Positions 1 to 10,822 of a stretch of DNA of 64,000 nucleotides are shown in pieces. The DNA comes from Cardinalis cardinalis (lineage: Eukaryota > Chordata > Aves > Passeriformes > Cardinalidae). The stretch is from assembly GCA_014549065.1 (NCBI GenBank), contig JACDOX010000027.1, positions 3,012,847 through 3,076,846 on the forward strand, in the 5' to 3' direction. The notes below the pieces were generated by a model. It ran no database searches. It was not told the origin of the DNA and saw nothing but the letters and a program-made list of their open reading frames with translations. How positions within the stretch are numbered: the first letter of the stretch is position 1; every line of letters begins with the position of its first letter. Both the position numbers and the translations under genes were made by a program.

Positions 1-1897
1 TTTTTCTCAATAAATGCTTATAACCACATAAAACACTGTAGCTATGAAGTATTTTTTAAGGAGTGTAGTTTATCCANTGATCTTTGTATCTATTTGTCTA
101 CCCTCATTTGCACTTAGCAGGCACTTTCTACCCAAGCAAGGGTAACACTCCTTGTGCTACCCTTTGCTCTTCAGATCAAGCGTGTAGCACTTGCTCTGAC
201 ACTGCCTTATCCAGAGGAGCCTTTCAGCACCTTGTTCCTTTGTTTGCTCCTACAAATATGGTCAGCTTCAATACTACAGAGAGCACTCCAGGCTTGCCTG
301 CATTCTGGCATGAAAAGTCAGCCTGTATTTTTAAAAGCTGCTAGCAGACACTCTGAAAGTGGAGCTGTGCTTTCCCTAAGTGNGTGTGGGGAGGGAAGAA
401 GAAGGGAAGTGTTAGTCCTGAGGCAGGCCTTACGTACCAGCTGGAGCTTGATGCCGAAACTTTTTGGATAAGAATTGTTTGCCCTCAGGTGGGTCAGAGT
501 GCAGGCAGCATGTACACACATCTGCCCACAACACCTTGCAGTCCAGCTAGCTGGTTAGTTTTAGGCTACAGGTAAGGCCATATCCATCTTAACTTTGCAA
601 TTTTATTATCCTTTTTTTNGGGAAGAATCCGTTGCAGGCGTTGTTCATCCATGATCATTATTCAGACAGATAGTGTACCCATGTTCTTAACACTTGAGAA
701 ACCCGGAAAAGAAATTCTCCTGGTTCCTGTGAGCCTTTTTTCCTCTATTCTTGTGCCCCAAGGCAGGAGAACTGTGGAAGACTTAAAGTAAGTCTTAGAT
801 ATCCAGAAGTATCCCTGCACAGTCAGTTGGAGGTTATCTATGGGGTCACTCTGATTATNGTAAAGTTTTCTGAAGTCGAATCACACTCTTACCTTTTCAT
901 TCTTGCTGTTAAAATAAATTATTCTACAATTTCATCTTTTGAAAATAAGTTTNTTTCATATTTGCCTCTTTTTAGTCTCCTCTAGATAAAAAGTCNCAGT
1001 TTGTTGGGGTTTTTTTCATTATCTCCTTATAGATAAAATTTGATTGGTTTTTTTGTTTCTTCTACAATATCTTTAGTCAGTCTGATTTATCTTGAGGTAC
1101 AGTGCTTAAAATGAATGCTCTGCTTCAGCTGCAGCAGCAGTAGATTACCTCATCTGTTTTATACGTGCCACATATCCAGAAGTTTTCCACATCAGTAGAG
1201 CACACTCACATTCAGCAAGTGGTCTGTGAACTGGTTACTAAGCCAGCACTGTATTTGTGCCACTTACTGTTCCTACTTACCTGCTTTTCTTCATATTTAA
1301 ATTAAAACAGATGCACTATCTTTATTTCTAAATAGTTAGTCAGGATCACTATAAGCCTCTCAAGAGCTTGCAGTCCTGTCAGGCTGGGATTGGCAGCACG
1401 TTTAATCAACACATTGTCATNTTATGCAAGTAATTGATGGTAGTACAGAACAGTATCTGACCTTGTGCATTCAATGCAAAACCTCAAACCCCGCTTGAGT
1501 CATCTTTTTTGATTTGACAGGGTGCTACTGATGAGTAATCCTGGAATAGTTTTCTAACCACTCGTGCCTTCATATTGCTGTAACTGTCTAGACCATGTTT
1601 TCATCATTTGACTATTTCAGTGTTGTGTGAGTTTCAAAATTATTACCAAATCTAGGTCTGTAATATTAACACTTTCTTTTTTTCCATAAGACTAGTCTAA
1701 CTAGCTGAAAAAGGAAAATTTTTTTGTTTACAGATCCATGCTAGTTGGATTTAATTTTTGTATCCACCTACAGCCTCAGAGTNTGTATTCAATATTTTTC
1801 TGGGGATGAAAGTTAAGCTGAGTGTTACAATTCTCTTTCTCAGAGACCCTTCGTTTTCAAGATAGATGCTGTTTGTCTTCAGTCTCCTGTGGCTACT
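1..1897 (+). other. SPRYD7: SPRYD7 intron (5' part in window)
   Basis: AT-rich single-copy sequence upstream of the first visible SPRYD7 exon. By phase, the preceding exon must end with one base of a split glycine codon. I looked for the upstream SPRYD7 coding exons (the N-terminal part of the SPRY domain) and did not find them, so they lie left of the window. Short reading frames here contain Ns, show no family resemblance and are not called. Confidence 0.75.
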
Positions 1898-2478
1898 TGT
1901 GCTGGGTCTGGTCAGGATGGGGTTAATTATCTTCATAGCAGTTCCTATGGTTGTGTGTTTCAGATTTGTGACCAAAGCAATACTGATAACAGAACAATAC
2001 TGATAACACACCAGTACTTCAGCAATTGCTGAGTAGGGCTTGCACAGCATCAAAACCTCCTCTGTTTCTCACTCTGCCCCTCCAGTGAATACAACTAGGG
2101 TTGCATAAGAGCTTGTGAGGGGACAGANCCAGGTGGATGACCCAAAATAGCCAATGAGATATTCCATACCACATACCACCTGTCTTGTTCAGGAATAAAT
2201 GGGAGAAGAGGAGATTTAGAGAGATTAGCCATCTTTTACTTGAGAATTGGCTGGGCATCAGTCTGCCCATGGGAGGTGATGAGTGATTGCCCTTGCATCA
2301 CTTTTGTATTGTTGTCTCTTTCACTTCTGCTTTACTTACTAAACAGTTTTTATCTTTAGCCACAAGTTTTCTTGGTTTTACTCTTTCTTTCCTCTTCCTT
2401 CATTCCACGAGGGCCTGGGTGGGCTGGGGGAAGAGAATGACTGCCTGGATGGTGCTTAGCTGCCAGAGCTAACCCACA
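1898..2478 (+). mobile_element. Solo LTR, avian ERVL type
   Basis: A 581-base LTR-like unit starting TGTGCTGG and ending AACCCACA, so it has the TG...CA termini of an LTR. Order of features: a start resembling the avian ERVL consensus (GGTTAAT, then CTTCATAG), a middle with the 'tgctgagtagggcttgcaca' type segment, a CTGCCCATGGGAGGTGATGA segment, then a TTTACTTACTAAACAG segment close to the poly(A)-signal region of this family, and a C-rich 3' end. I recognise this layout from abundant avian ERVL LTRs but cannot assign a subfamily. No internal retroviral sequence flanks it, so it is a solo LTR, sense with SPRYD7. A 15-base segment is duplicated inside it near 1977-2008. I saw no convincing target-site duplication. 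Confidence 0.85.
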
Positions 2479-2620
2479 ATAGTTCTGGTATTTCCAGGAG
2501 ATATTTACTGGTAGTACCATCATGGCATTAGTTAAAAACCAAATTCTTTGTGCTGTCCTGCTTCAGTCAGTCTTCCAAATAACATGATTTTTTTATTACT
2601 GTGTTAATGTCATGTTTTAG

Positions 2621-2787
2621 GGATTTGGGGTATAGGAGTTGCAACCCAGAAAGCAAACTTGAATCAAATTCCGCTTGGTCGAGATGTCCACAGCCTGGTG
2701 ATAAGAAATGATGGAGCTCTGTACTATAACAATGAGGAGAAAAATAGGCTACCAGCAAACAGCCTTCCTCAGGAGGGCGATGTGGTG
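2621..2787 (+). CDS. SPRYD7: SPRYD7 coding exon (SPRY core), partial gene
   Basis: Internal exon of SPRY domain-containing protein 7. It follows the acceptor CATGTTTTAG and ends before the donor GTGAGT. The 167 bases are 2 bases of a split glycine codon plus 55 codons, reading IWGIGVATQK...SLPQEGDVV. From memory of the 196-residue human protein this is about residues 75-130, identical except for a few conservative changes (Val/Ala, Met/Val, Met/Ile, His/Tyr). The IWGIGVAT and RNDGALYYNNEEKN stretches are beta-sandwich core of the SPRY fold, which generally mediates protein binding. The molecular function of SPRYD7 is not established; it was named CLLD6 because it maps to the 13q14 region deleted in chronic lymphocytic leukaemia. 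The frame joins cleanly to the exon at 4399. The upstream exons are outside the window. Confidence 0.97.
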
Positions 2788-4398
2788 GTGAGTTTCTTAA
2801 GGCTTTCTTACTTCCTCACCTGTTCCTAAATGCTTCTTATTTACCGTTCTGTTTTAAGTCAGTTTTAACTGTTTTAAGTCAAATTGTTCAGTTTGCATCT
2901 CCCAGTTTGGAAGTGCTGGGATATAGATTCCTGTTATCTTTAAATGAATCAGCAGCCTGGATATGGGTGGACTTCCTTCTTGGTATTGAGAGGTTCCTAA
3001 TTAGGGATGGATTTGACCAGAGTTTCAGAAATAGTTTCTGGTGCTCTATTTCAGTATCTGCCTGACTGATAATTCCCATCACGAGGATCTTATGTTGTTT
3101 GAGATGGGATCTGCCTGAACAAATAATGTGCTGGAATGCNTTACATGTCTATGTACCATGCCCAGCTGAACTCAAGAACCCTTAGCTAACTGGTTAATGA
3201 TTAGAAGGACAGAGCGAGGCAGGGATGATTTTGCCAAACTTTTGTAGTTTGGGGGGGATATTGAGTGGAGAGGGGGATCATGTTCACTGGAAAAATGATA
3301 GAGGGAAAATTGTAATTTTTTGTACCTTGCTATTTCAGGTTTCTCAAAATATCCTTAAGTGACTTCGTTCAGAGTGTTGGTTTTTTAGTACTGTCATTTT
3401 CTCCATGTCCTCNTAGGTATTTTCAAAAATACATAAGAGCAATGCAATGAAATTGAGACCATTTATCACCCCTATTTTTTCATGCTGGGTAACTGCCTCT
3501 CTATAGCCATGGTTAGAAATGCCATCTTTAGAAGCTGCAAACAGCTANGGGTGACATCTCCACCCTTAACCCTCAGATACAATACTGTTCTTTTAATCTC
3601 CTTCTGAAATTGGTTTTTGAAGGGTTGCAGATTGTTTCAGGCTTTGGTGAACTAGTGTGATCTGAACAGCTTCAACCAATCACAAAAAACATAACTGATG
3701 TGTTACTGCTAACTTCCCCATTCCTATAAGTATCAAGTTATTTTGTTCTGTCATGAAAACAAATTTTTGAAGTCCTGCANGAGCACACAAATTGTCACAC
3801 TCAAACATACCAAAGCAGTGAGGAAAGTCCTTTAGCTAACAGATAAGTAAGTTACTATCTTGTTCGTGTTTGCTTTCTGCCCTGTGGTCAGCATATTTAT
3901 AGCATTGTGTGTGAAACCATGGTCTGTTGCTGCCAGCAGAGTAAATGAACTGAGAGAGGTTTCCATATGGAGGTAGGGAAGGATGAACTTGGTTCCTAGC
4001 ATCATTATTTATTAAAGTTATTTCAGTGAGAAGATACAAACAAGAAGATTGCAAACCTCCTCATACTCAAAATCATTGAACATCTTGTGTTTCTTGGACA
4101 TGGTGAAGTTCGGAAATTTGTTCTGTTAACTCAGTAAGGTGTGAAGTGGATTGTGGAGTACTGTGCTGCATCCCAGTTGGAACAGGCATTGAGGAATCCT
4201 GAGTGTTTGAAAATACAGATGTAACTGGTCATTTATTAACTTCTAGTCCTTGGCAGGAATGTGTTAAGTGAGATTTTCTAGGATGCTGTGGTTTGCATAA
4301 TGGTGTTAAAATCTGCCTATGGCTAAGAAAGCTAAGTAGCAGTCTTATGTATATAAACTTGTTGATGCTTTTTTCTGTTAATTTTCTGTACTTTGTAG
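2788..4398 (+). other. SPRYD7: SPRYD7 intron, single-copy
   Basis: A 1.6 kb intron bounded by GTGAGT and TTTGTAG. A short imperfect tandem (GTTTTAAGTCA twice) lies near 2851-2881. I see no repeats of recognised families, RNA genes or further exons. Confidence 0.8.
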
Positions 4399-4501
4399 GG
4401 CATTACGTATGACCATGTAGAATTAAATGTATATTTAAATGGCAAGAACATGCATTGCCCAGCTTCAGGTATCAGGGGGACTGTCTATCCAGTGGTCTAT
4501 G
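4399..4501 (+). CDS. SPRYD7: SPRYD7 coding exon
   Basis: A 103-base exon between the acceptor CTTTGTAG and the donor GTAAGT. It encodes GITYDHVELNVYLNGKNMHC...YPVVY (34 codons) plus the first base of a valine codon completed at 6992. The phase matches both neighbours. The translation appears identical to my recollection of human SPRYD7 residues 131-164 and forms SPRY-domain strands (VELNVYLNGKNM). There are no Ns or stops. This is strong evidence that the gene is intact here. Confidence 0.97.
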
Positions 4502-4956
4502 GTAAGTCGGAGATTTTCAAACTGTTTCACACTATGGAAAATATTTTCATTCCAGTTCTGTTTTGTGAGCTGTGTATTCTTCTCACTTAAATGTAACACA
4601 CATCAATCATCTATTCTTGGCAACTACAGCAATTAACTACATGAAAATGTAAACCTAGGAAATTACAAAAGAATATTTTTGCCTCATTTTTAATGCTGCT
4701 TAATATGAAAAAAAGCACTGCTTACTGACTATAGTGTCCACAGACTATACTGACTGCTTATAGTGTCCACATCCAGCAAGCTGGGGAGTTGCTGCACTCA
4801 GTCTAAAAGTTGCCAGGTAAAAAAAATATAAATCAGATGGCAGACTTGTGGGTTAATCTGATTTATCTGAGAAGCTTGATATTTGTGCCATTTAATTTCC
4901 CATACTTCATAAATGCCACCAATGTTCCATAGCAATAGAATTGTTGTTTGTGTTTT

Positions 4957-5207
4957 CTTGAACTTCCTGTGCAGTTTCTGCCTTTTGCTGCTTGTCCTAT
5001 TGCTCTGCNCCACCAAGCAGTGCCTGGATCCACCCTCTTGGCACCCTTCCTTCAGATACTCATAGATATTGGTGAGGTCCCTTTTCAGTCATCTCTTATT
5101 GAGACTGAGCAGACCCAGCTCCCTCAGCCTTTTCTCATAGGAGAGGTGCTCCAGTCCCTTCATCATCTTCATCACCATTCTCTGGACCTGCTCCAGGAGC
5201 TCCATCT
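4957..5207 (-). mobile_element. CR1 LINE fragment (antisense)
   Basis: The reverse complement reads like the CR1 3' region: 'gctcctggagcaggtccag', then 'gggagctgggtctgctcag', then 'agggtggatccaggcact', then 'acaggaagttc'. It matches, in inverse order and orientation, the sense CR1 at 38658-39258. It is 5'-truncated, as usual for CR1, and also lacks the 3' tail. It lies antisense in the SPRYD7 intron. Confidence 0.9.
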
Positions 5208-5506
5208 TCAGTTTATCTGAGCCTCATCTAAGTAGTAGCCAAAATAATTTTGCTTGTAAGGATAACCTTTAGCTACATGATGGGGATAATTTTTAGTTCA
5301 TGGTGGGTTCCTAATGAACTGTTGGCATGTTCCCATTTATATCTTGATACATTTTGATTGATACTGAATTTTATGAACAGGAACACACCCCGTGTTGTAG
5401 AGTCCTTGAAGTCTATGAATGTAGCTGGTGAATCCCTTGCTTCCAAGCCCTGAGGGTGGAATGGTTTTACGTGCTCAGACTGTGATGTGTCCTTCAGCCA
5501 CGTGAT

Positions 5507-5534
5507 GGCGCCGCTAAAATGCTGTGGCGGCGCC
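5507..5534. repeat. GC-rich inverted repeat (hairpin)
   Basis: The perfect 8-base arms GGCGCCGC and GCGGCGCC are separated by a 12-base loop (TAAAATGCTGTG). The local GC peak stands out in an AT-rich intron. An E-box-like CACGTG lies a few bases upstream (about 5499-5504). Function is unknown; it could be the relic of an inserted element or a chance palindrome. Confidence 0.7.
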
Positions 5535-6991
5535 TCCTCGTGCAAAACCTGCAGCAGCAGCAGCAGAGTTACTGCGTGGCTGCATCCTCCTGTGTTTTGG
5601 AAGGGGTCTTATACACCATGAAGAATGAAGGTTGCTTTNGAAAATACTCGGTGGCATGTTAGCCTGCTGTTANTNTTTTTTCTCTGACTCAAGAAGTTCN
5701 GTGCCTGGAGAGTGCAGCGACCTTTTATTGCTAGGCTCTTTGGGTCTTCTTCCACAAGTGGGCATAATTTCATTATAATTATCATGTCTCCTACATATAG
5801 CTATAACTTGAAGCCTGCAGGTTGTTTTTGTACACTACTTGCTTGGTATAAACTTCAAGTGTCCTAAATTTAATGTGAACTTCTAGTCCTGTGGAAGGAT
5901 TTGGCTATACAGAAGAGAGTTTCTCAAACATTTACTCTATTCAGACTAGAACTATAAATATCTTTTTAAGAGGACTGTGATAGATCAGGCAAACACAGTG
6001 TCAAGCTTGAGAAGATAAAGCAAAAAAATGGACTTAAAGGTTATTCCCTACAGCAGCTATACCTCAGGCACTTTAATGGAAGCAAGACGTAAACGCTGTG
6101 TGAGTACCAGAGAACTGTACAAATACACTGATAGGAGTTTTCACAAAGACTAGGGGGGAAGAATTCCAACCTTGTCTCTGAGATAGCTAAGTTCCAAAAT
6201 ATGGAGATGAACCTTTTCTTGTTTGAACTAATGTTGATATTCTGCCAGATTAATCTCAGAAGTTGTCTTTGAAAGAGACCTTGCTTTTCTGACTAGGTGG
6301 GTGTTTCAGTTTGCTAGTGAAGTACACAAAAGTGTTGCTGTGAAAATACTCATCAGTTTCTTTTTTATATTCTACATTGAAAGTACTGTTGTAGGTGGGT
6401 AGATTATGCAGGGGGTCAAAACCAGGGAGAAGTTCTGTAAAAAAACCACATTAACTTCCAACTTCAAGAAGCAGTCAAAGAAGCTCTCTTTGGATCATAT
6501 GCTAAAACNGATGGTTTGATACCATTGCTGCAGACATGTGAAACCTTGTAAACCTCCAAAAAGCCACTGTAGACAGCTGAAACTCCAGCAGAATTAGGAA
6601 CAGAAAAAATATGCACATGAAGAGGTAACATCCCTGCAAGGTTTATCTGGTAGCATCCCTATCTGTAGATTTCTGGAGAAATGGAGTAGAAAATTTGGAA
6701 TCAATAGCCTGAAGCTCTGCTAACACTCCTAGTGAAATTAGACATTCTCATTGACTTCTCCAAGGAGCCATTACCAAGTAAACAGCAGAAAAGAGAGATG
6801 GTTTGCTCTCCTGGCTTAAGGTCTTAATAAATTCATTGAAGAGATTTATTTTAATTGTGTATATGTAATGGATGTATTGAAGAAATTCTTTGTAGTTTGA
6901 GCACAGTCTACAGTTTATTAAGATGGTATAAAAGAGGATCAAACTATAAGTGTTCCTTCTCTAATTCCTTCTTTTTGGTTCTCCTCTACAG

Positions 6992-7089
6992 TTGATGACA
7001 GTGCCATTCTGGATTGTCAGTTCAGTGAATTTTATCATACACCTCCACCTGGGTTTGAAAAGATCCTCTTTGAGCAACANATCTTCTGA
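6992..7089 (+). CDS. SPRYD7: SPRYD7 terminal coding exon and stop
   Basis: It follows the acceptor CTCCTCTACAG. Two bases complete the split valine codon, then DDSAILDCQFSEFYHTPPPG continues through FEKILFEQ to the C-terminal IF and a TGA at 7087-7089. The C-terminus matches the human protein as I remember it, giving a total length consistent with about 196 residues. One ambiguous base (7080, CAN) falls in the penultimate glutamine codon; the family expects Gln (CAA/CAG). No frame damage is seen. Confidence 0.97.
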
Positions 7090-7410
7090 ATGTCTTCATA
7101 CTGAGAATTTGCACCCTGCACTGTTACAAAAGCTTTGTCATCTTGAAGCCTCACTTTGCTTTTAGGAAACATATCTGTATTTTTAGTAAGTACTTGTGAC
7201 TGTTGTCTCAGAATAAATATGTTAACTGCAAGACCAGGTAAATGTGTTGCTGTCCAAATAAGAGTTTTCTGGCATTGTTTTGTGGTTGAAAATGAGTGTT
7301 TTGAGGCAGGGTTTTTCTCTGATTTGTACTTGAAGCATAAGGAGACTAGGGATATTGCTGTTTTTAGTAGTACATTCAGTACTTTGAATAAACTGGAACT
7401 CTGTAAGGCA
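7090..7410 (+). other. SPRYD7: SPRYD7 3' UTR (minimum extent)
   Basis: Sequence directly after the stop codon. AATAAA hexamers occur at 7212-7217 and 7387-7392; the second is the better candidate because a GT-rich stretch follows within about 50-70 bases. The true 3' end cannot be set from sequence alone, and longer UTR isoforms up to about 8.3 kb are possible. A methionine-started open frame at 7156-7449 lies within the UTR and has no family resemblance. Confidence 0.6.
7387..7392 (+). terminator. SPRYD7: Candidate SPRYD7 poly(A) signal
   Basis: Canonical AATAAA 298 bases after the stop codon. An alternative AATAAA lies at 7212-7217. Cleavage would be expected 10-30 bases downstream. This rests on motif and position only. 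Confidence 0.45.
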
Positions 7411-8376
7411 AATAGTTCTTACACATCTGATAGCTATGGGGATGGATAGTTCTCATTATTTTTCCCCCCAGCCTTTTTCTCACAGAAATTATGTAATTTC
7501 TTTAAAGGATGCACTGTGTTTGTAGTCTGTGATTTGGAGTTGTAGTGTCCCAGTTGTGCACAATGACTAACAGTACAATGGCATAATTAGCAGCTAGATA
7601 CTTTTTTTTTTTGGCAAGGTGTAGGTTAATCCATTCCCTCAATCTTGGACCAGCAAATACAACTTATCTGTTTCTTCTAGCTTTTAATTTGCTTTTATTG
7701 TGACAAAAAAAAAATAGAATATTTTCTAGTAATACTTTTTTGTTGAACCTTAAAAAGTAAACNTGAACACTACCTGTGTGTTTGAGGACCGCCATGCTCT
7801 GTTACTCTGGTAAGAGAGTAAGTAAAGGTCACTCAATTTGGGTAAGCAAAGATCCAGGTGAAGGGTATGAGATGTTATGGTGAGGCCTTACATCTAAACT
7901 GTAAATTAGATTATTCTCTTATGGAATAGCATATTTAATTTCTTCATGAATCATTTATAAATGGCTAAGACATTGTTCTAAAATGTGATGCCCTTGAATA
8001 TACATTGTGAGATGCTATTTTTTCCCCTCTTGTCATATTTAATATACTTCCTAGAAGAATTTTTATTGTAAAAAAAAAATCTTCATACTGTATGTTTGTG
8101 TTTTGGTTTTGGCTTTTCCTGGATTAATGTGTTTGCATAAATGATTTTATTTAAATATTTTTAGAAATTACCTTATTCTGAAATTTTCAAATACAAACAG
8201 CTTTCTCAAAGTCTTTCACCTTAAGATTTACTGCATCTNTCTTAACTCTGTGGCCCATGTTTTCCTTCCTTTAAGCCTTGCTGCCANGTGACAGTATTGG
8301 GTAGAACTTTTCAGCATTATGGTGTAAACCTCAGGAAATTAGAGTGCAATTTTATCATTTCCCTTTGAAGTCTCCT
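7411..8376. other. Intergenic or distal 3' UTR, AT-rich
   Basis: AT-rich sequence with several homopolymer A and T runs (near 7602, 7705 and 8070). No repeat family, RNA gene or coding exon was recognised. It may be part of a longer SPRYD7 3' UTR. Confidence 0.6.
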
Positions 8377-9205
8377 AAATCAGAGTGGGATAATGAGAAA
8401 TAAAACCTAAATCCTAAAACACCTTCCCCCCCGCCGCTTCTTTCTGGGCTTAAATCTTTTCCCAGTTTGCTCTACCTCNTTCCCCTGGCAGCAGAGGGAC
8501 AAGGAATGGGGGCTGTGGTCAGTTCATCACATGTTGTCTCTGCTGCACCTTTTTCCTCAGGGGAAGGACTCCTCACATTATTTCCCTGCTCCAGCATGGT
8601 TCCTTCCCTTGGGAGGCAGTTCTCCAGAGCTTCTCCACTGTGAGTCCTTTCCATAGAATGCAGTTCTTCATGGGCTGCTCCAGCATGGATCCCTTACACT
8701 GGGTGCAGTNCTTCAGGAACAGACAGCTCCAGCATGGGTCCCCTTGGGGCCTNTTCTGAGTCATAGCCTCCCTGGAGTATCCATGTGCTCTGGGTGGGGT
8801 CCTTCACAGCCTGCAGGGAGATCTCTGCTCCTCCATGGATCCCCGTGGGCTGCAGGGGCACAGCTGCCTCACCATGGGCTGCGCCAGGGACTGCAGGGGA
8901 ATCTCTCTTCTGGTGCTAGGAGGACCTCCTGCCCCTCCACTGACCTCGGTGTCTGTGGGGCTGTTTCTCTCATGTTCTCATCCCTCTCTCTGGCTGAAAT
9001 GGTGCAGTTTTCCCCCCCCNACCCCTTTTTAATCTCTTATTCTGGGGCTCTGCCACTGTATTTGCTGGGCTTGGTCTTGGCCAGCTGTAAGTCCTCTTGG
9101 ACCCAGCTGGATCTGTCAGAAATGGGGGAAACTTCTGGCATCTTCCCATGGAAGCCGCTCCTGTATTCCCCTGCTACNAGAACCTTGCCATGCAAACCCA
9201 ATACA
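8377..9205 (-). mobile_element. ERVL-type LTR, long form, 3'-truncated
   Basis: Read on the minus strand it begins TGTATTGGGTTTGCATGGCA, then 'aggttctngtagcagggg' and so on. This is the start of an avian ERVL LTR family that I know from songbird and other bird genomes. The body carries the repeated 'ctccagcatgg' and 'cagttctcca' blocks that make this family look internally repetitive. At the low-coordinate end the segment with AATGAGAAATAAAACCTAAAT is present, but the LTR 3' terminus (present in the copy at 31558) is missing. The right end is sharp at 9204-9205 (CA on the plus strand). Open frames on both strands here are LTR sequence, not genes. Confidence 0.85.
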
Positions 9206-9212
9206 GCTTCCA

Positions 9213-9785
9213 CACAGCCTGGCTTCAGATGTCTGATGCAGCTCTCCAAGTCCCAGGTTGCAGGGATTGCCTGTGACCTCTCTCTGAGGCCAAGAAAAAT
9301 GGCCCTCTGTCCTTCCAGAGGTGTGCTGTCTTGGAGAAGCTGTGCTGCCNGCTGGATGAGTTCAGGAGGCAGTGAGCAGGTGGCACACCAGAGAACATGA
9401 AAGGGAGATGGGCAGGATCTTCTCTGAGTCNGAACAGCTTGAAGAGCCTCAGACCCCATCTGTAATAGGGAAGACAGCAGTGTCTGCCTTGCACTATCAA
9501 GGTAAGCAAAACCTCCTGAGAAAAGGATGAATGGAAGCTGATGACTTATGGTACCAAGAGGAATGTTCTTGCCACACCTATGGGTTTACAGCTGCAAAAC
9601 AGGTTCATTGCCCTCTTAGTTGAAGAGNAGCTAGATAAGCATGGGGCCCAGGTGGTGGACAATACCTTGCTGATGAGAGGAAATGGAGTGAGAAGGAAAA
9701 GNCTCTAATAGGACAAATCAGTAATTAACTACGCATCTAGTGTTGGGAACATCATAAGACCCTAATAGGTTGTGGTAAGAGCAGA
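9213..9785 (+). mobile_element. CR1 LINE, ORF1-region fragment
   Basis: The plus strand contains blocks resembling the CR1 5' half (ORF1 coiled-coil/esterase region): 'ctggatgagttcaggaggca', then 'gaaagggagatgggcaggat', 'cttctctgag', 'gcactatcaaggtaagcaaa', 'ttacagctgcaaaacaggtt'. The reading frame is broken by shifts and stops. It directly abuts the LTR at 9205 and runs into the ORF2/3' part from about 9785, so most of the reverse transcriptase is absent. This is recognition from memory; a search against the CR1 consensus would settle the boundaries. Confidence 0.65.
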
Positions 9786-10822
9786 CAGTGAGGTGGACTG
9801 AAAACTGGATGAATGGCCAGGCCCAGAGGGAGGTGAGTGGCACAAAGTTTTGTTGGAGGCCAGTAACCAGCACTGTCCTCCAGGGTCAATACTGACTCCA
9901 ATCCTCTCTAACACCCTCATTAACGTTCTGGATGATACAGAGCAGNGCAGAGTGCGCCTTTAGGGAGTTTGCAGCTGATGCAAACTTGGAAGGATTGGCT
10001 GATATGCCAGAGNGTTGTGCTGCTATCCAGAGGGACCAAAAGAAGTTGGAGAAATGGGCTGATGGGAAACTTANGAAGTTCAACAAGGAGANGTGCAAAG
10101 TCCTGCAGTTGGGAAGAAACAACCCCATCTATCTGAACAGGCTGAGGGCTATCCATCTAGGAAGCNGCTTGGCAGAAAGGAACCTGCAGGTGGACAACAA
10201 GGTGAACTGAGCCAACAATGTGCCCTTGCAGCAAAGAAAGTGAATGGTATCCATGGCTTCATTATCCAAAATATTGCTGGCAGGTTCATGGAGGTGGTCC
10301 TTTGCCTTTACTCAGCCCTGATGGGGCCACACTTGGACTGCTGTGTCCTGTCCTGGACTCCTTGTACAAAAGAGGCANAGACACACTGGAGAGAGACTGA
10401 ACGAGGGCCACAAAGGTGATTAAGGGTGAAGCATTTTCCCTATGGGGCAGGGCTGGGAAAGCTCAGACTGTTCAGCCTGGAGAAGAAAAGGCTTGGGGAA
10501 TTTGATCAGTGCATGTAAGACACATGAAGGGAGAGTGAAAGGAATGCAGAGCCAGGCTCTTTGCAGTGGATCACAGTGACAGGACTAAAGGCAATGGGCA
10601 CAAGCATCTGCAGGAGGCTCCCTCTGAGCATCANGAAACGTTTTTACTGTCAGGAGCACTGGCATAGCTTGGCTAGACTGCTTGTGGAGTCATCATCCTT
10701 GGAATATTCAAAAGCCAGCTGGACATGGTTCTGGGTAACTGGGTCTAGGTGGCCTTACATGAGCAGGAGAGTTGGTCCAGATGACATCTGGAAATCCCTT
10801 CCCAGCNCATCCATTCTGTGTT
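9786..10822 (+). mobile_element. CR1 LINE, ORF2 C-terminal and 3' region
   Basis: About 1 kb of sense CR1. Blocks in order: 'ctgaaaactggatgaatggc', 'caggcccagagggaggtgag', 'cctcattaacgttctggatg' (degraded RT), 'aagttcaacaaggaga', 'gtgcaaagtcctgcagttgg', 'cttggcagaaaggaacctgc', 'ctgttcagcctggagaag' and a 3' end at 'ccattctgtg'. Frameshifts and stops show it is dead. Together with 9213-9785 it looks like one CR1 with an internal deletion of the RT core, or two adjacent insertions. Confidence 0.9.

Larger units (their letters stand above)
4502..6991 (+). other. SPRYD7: SPRYD7 last coding intron
   Basis: A 2.5 kb intron. It contains a CR1 fragment (4957-5207, minus), an imperfect tandem of a TATAGTGTCCAC unit near 4728-4770, a GC-rich hairpin at 5507-5534, a short CAG run near 5552-5567 and an antisense open frame (about 5273-5600), reported separately. 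The remainder is AT-rich single-copy sequence ending in a pyrimidine tract (CTTTTTGGTTCTCCTCTACAG) before the last exon. Confidence 0.8.

Noticed and set aside
1..2620. miR-15a/16-1 cluster or TRIM13, which lie near SPRYD7 in vertebrates
   Set aside because: I looked for the microRNA core sequences and for coding similarity and found neither; those loci should lie farther upstream, outside the window.
8744..9509. Overlapping frames up to 218 codons on both strands
   Set aside because: They lie in the ERVL LTR and the adjoining CR1 and contain many Ns. LTR sequence of this family is not protein-coding.
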